DNA of 60,356 nucleotides. Source: Dimargaris cristalligena (Eukaryota > Kickxellomycota > Dimargaritomycetes > Dimargaritales > Dimargaritaceae). The stretch spans positions 1 to 60,356 of the forward strand of contig JANBQC010000096.1 of assembly GCA_027576995.1 (NCBI GenBank), in the 5' to 3' direction. Position numbers and translations under genes: made by a program. Shown in pieces: positions 59,133-60,356 of this stretch; the stretch's first letter is position 1, and the number at the start of each line of letters is the position of its first letter. The notes under the pieces were generated by a model, which saw nothing but the letters and a program-made list of their open reading frames with translations, was not told where the DNA came from and searched no databases.

Positions 59133-60356
59133 AGGAATCTCGCCTTGCTGTTAAAACAAAAAAAAGTAAAATAATTATAAAAAGACAGCAAAAAGTTTAG
59201 GGCCAGAATACTGCACCAGAGGACCTGCACTTCTCGGTTATAGGTTATCATAGTAATACGTAACTATGGAGCAGTATGAAAATATAGACCCATCACTGCT
59301 TTTGTGCCAAAGTTAAAGGGACGCAGACTGGGGCCCAAGAATGGAACAACTGGCTGGTCAATGGTATAATGAATGGACCATGTCAGGAATCCTTTGTATT
59401 AATTGCAATGGGTATGGTGACCAAGATAATCCAAAAAACTGATAGCGAAGGATCTGTTCATCAGGAAAATGCTTTGTGTCAGCTGAGGCTACGTTCTCTT
59501 AGTTCACCCAGTTGAGAGTACCTTACAGTAACTGTGCTACCAATATGTTCTAAATTTCTTCCAGAATTCCCCTTCAGTCTCACAACCTTGGAGGTACACA
59601 TGGGGTTACTAAAATTAGGGTCAGCAATAGATTAACTGAATAGTCAAAGTCTAGTAATAAATGCACAAAAAAAATGATAACTATTTTGACTATAGCTGGC
59701 TTGTTCCACCCCATTTTCTCTCTTCAGCTGCAGTGTCTAATAAGCCTCTCTTTTGGCTGTAGCTATTTAGATGCCTGATGGTCTACTTTGCTGATTTTAA
59801 ACTATTTAGCACCTATTTCAGTACTACTCATATGTGCCAATGGTACCATTATGGCCCAACTGGGCTGCACTGACATTGGTCACTCATTTGTCCATTGGAC
59901 TGATTACTTAATTCACCATTGTTGGTACTGAATAGTACATAAATCTAGACATTAAATATTACTCATAGTACAACTTGTACAGACTTCTGTGCCAGAGCTC
60001 CTATTAGGCCAGAAACTAAAAGGCCAAAGAAGTGTGATTCCTTCTGAGTACTGAAATCAACATTGTAGTATCTGCTTGGGGATATATGCATATTATACTG
60101 GAATAGTTCCATATTTGAGACCTGATAAGGTGGAATACTTGATAGGCAAAGGTGGCATAAGTATTTCAATAACCCTTAGCCAGTACCTAGATACAGGGAA
60201 GGGGGGTCCTGTATCTTTACATATAACTATATTTATTTTTACAGAAATTAAATTAAATAAATAATTACTCATAATATGTTACTGTGGTGAACTTACCACA
60301 TTTTTTACCTACTTTTATTTTTTATCTATTTTTCGCACTTATCGGAAGTATGCCCC
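59133..60356. other. AT-rich right end with a CpG-free block
   Basis: No gene supported. From 59494 to 60333 there is not one CG dinucleotide, while TG and CA are common. The motif ACTCATA occurs at least three times (near 59826, 59961 and 60267). It may be the edge of an old methylated repeat. Confidence 0.6.

Overview
This is nuclear DNA from a eukaryote, almost certainly a fungus and probably an early-diverging, non-Dikarya one. Genes are split by introns of about 125-1060 bp with canonical GT..AG ends (often GTAAGT). Several products are normally scarce in budding yeasts: an RCC1L-type protein, a CCDC174-type protein and an RS-domain cyclophilin. A 5S rRNA gene stands alone outside any rDNA unit. 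The species cannot be fixed from the sequence alone. Exon structures were built by hand by joining GT..AG sites so that phase and family similarity agreed.

Layout: 1-3.4 kb is mostly non-coding, with a candidate small secreted peptide at 2205. Ribosomal protein eS21 is at 3.4-3.7 kb. An 8-exon RCC1L-like gene covers 4.5-7.5 kb. MAF1, the RNA polymerase III repressor, lies on the minus strand at 7.9-10.9 kb. The 11-14.7 kb stretch has no convincing gene. A very long BRO1/ALIX-type ESCRT protein covers 14.7-20.6 kb. The 20.6-26 kb stretch is largely non-coding, with a decayed 5S copy and a small gene for a secreted cationic amphipathic peptide precursor. An orphan two-exon gene is at 26.1-27.6 kb and an intact 5S rRNA at 28.8 kb. 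SF1/branchpoint-binding protein (29.3-31.4 kb) and a bifunctional PFK-2/FBPase-2 (32.7-35.5 kb) are both on the minus strand. A 4.8 kb non-coding stretch follows, then a divergent mitochondrial-looking peroxiredoxin-5-like gene (40.3-41.0 kb), a PXA plus Nexin_C protein (42.8-45.0 kb), and another small secreted peptide (46.0-46.2 kb). Then come CCDC174 (48.5-50.3 kb), glutathione-dependent formaldehyde dehydrogenase (50.5-52.1 kb), the SR-type cyclophilin (52.6-54.6 kb), an Lpx1-like alpha/beta hydrolase (55.7-57.3 kb) and a HemW/RSAD1 radical-SAM protein (57.5-59.1 kb). The last ~0.84 kb before position 60334 contains no CpG dinucleotide.

The protein genes are mostly unrelated housekeeping functions: translation, Pol III control, splicing, glycolytic signalling, endosomal sorting, formaldehyde detoxification and heme handling. 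There is no operon logic. The less ordinary layer lies between and inside them. It includes four copies of a 143-144 bp inverted-repeat element (MITE-like), one in MAF1 intron 1 and two bracketing the peroxiredoxin-like gene in opposite orientation. It also includes three short secreted-peptide genes, two of which share a TA-run upstream layout. The best candidate for something undescribed is the 72-residue precursor at 22660-22878, with signal peptide, pro-segment, dibasic site and a 22-residue amphipathic cationic tail.
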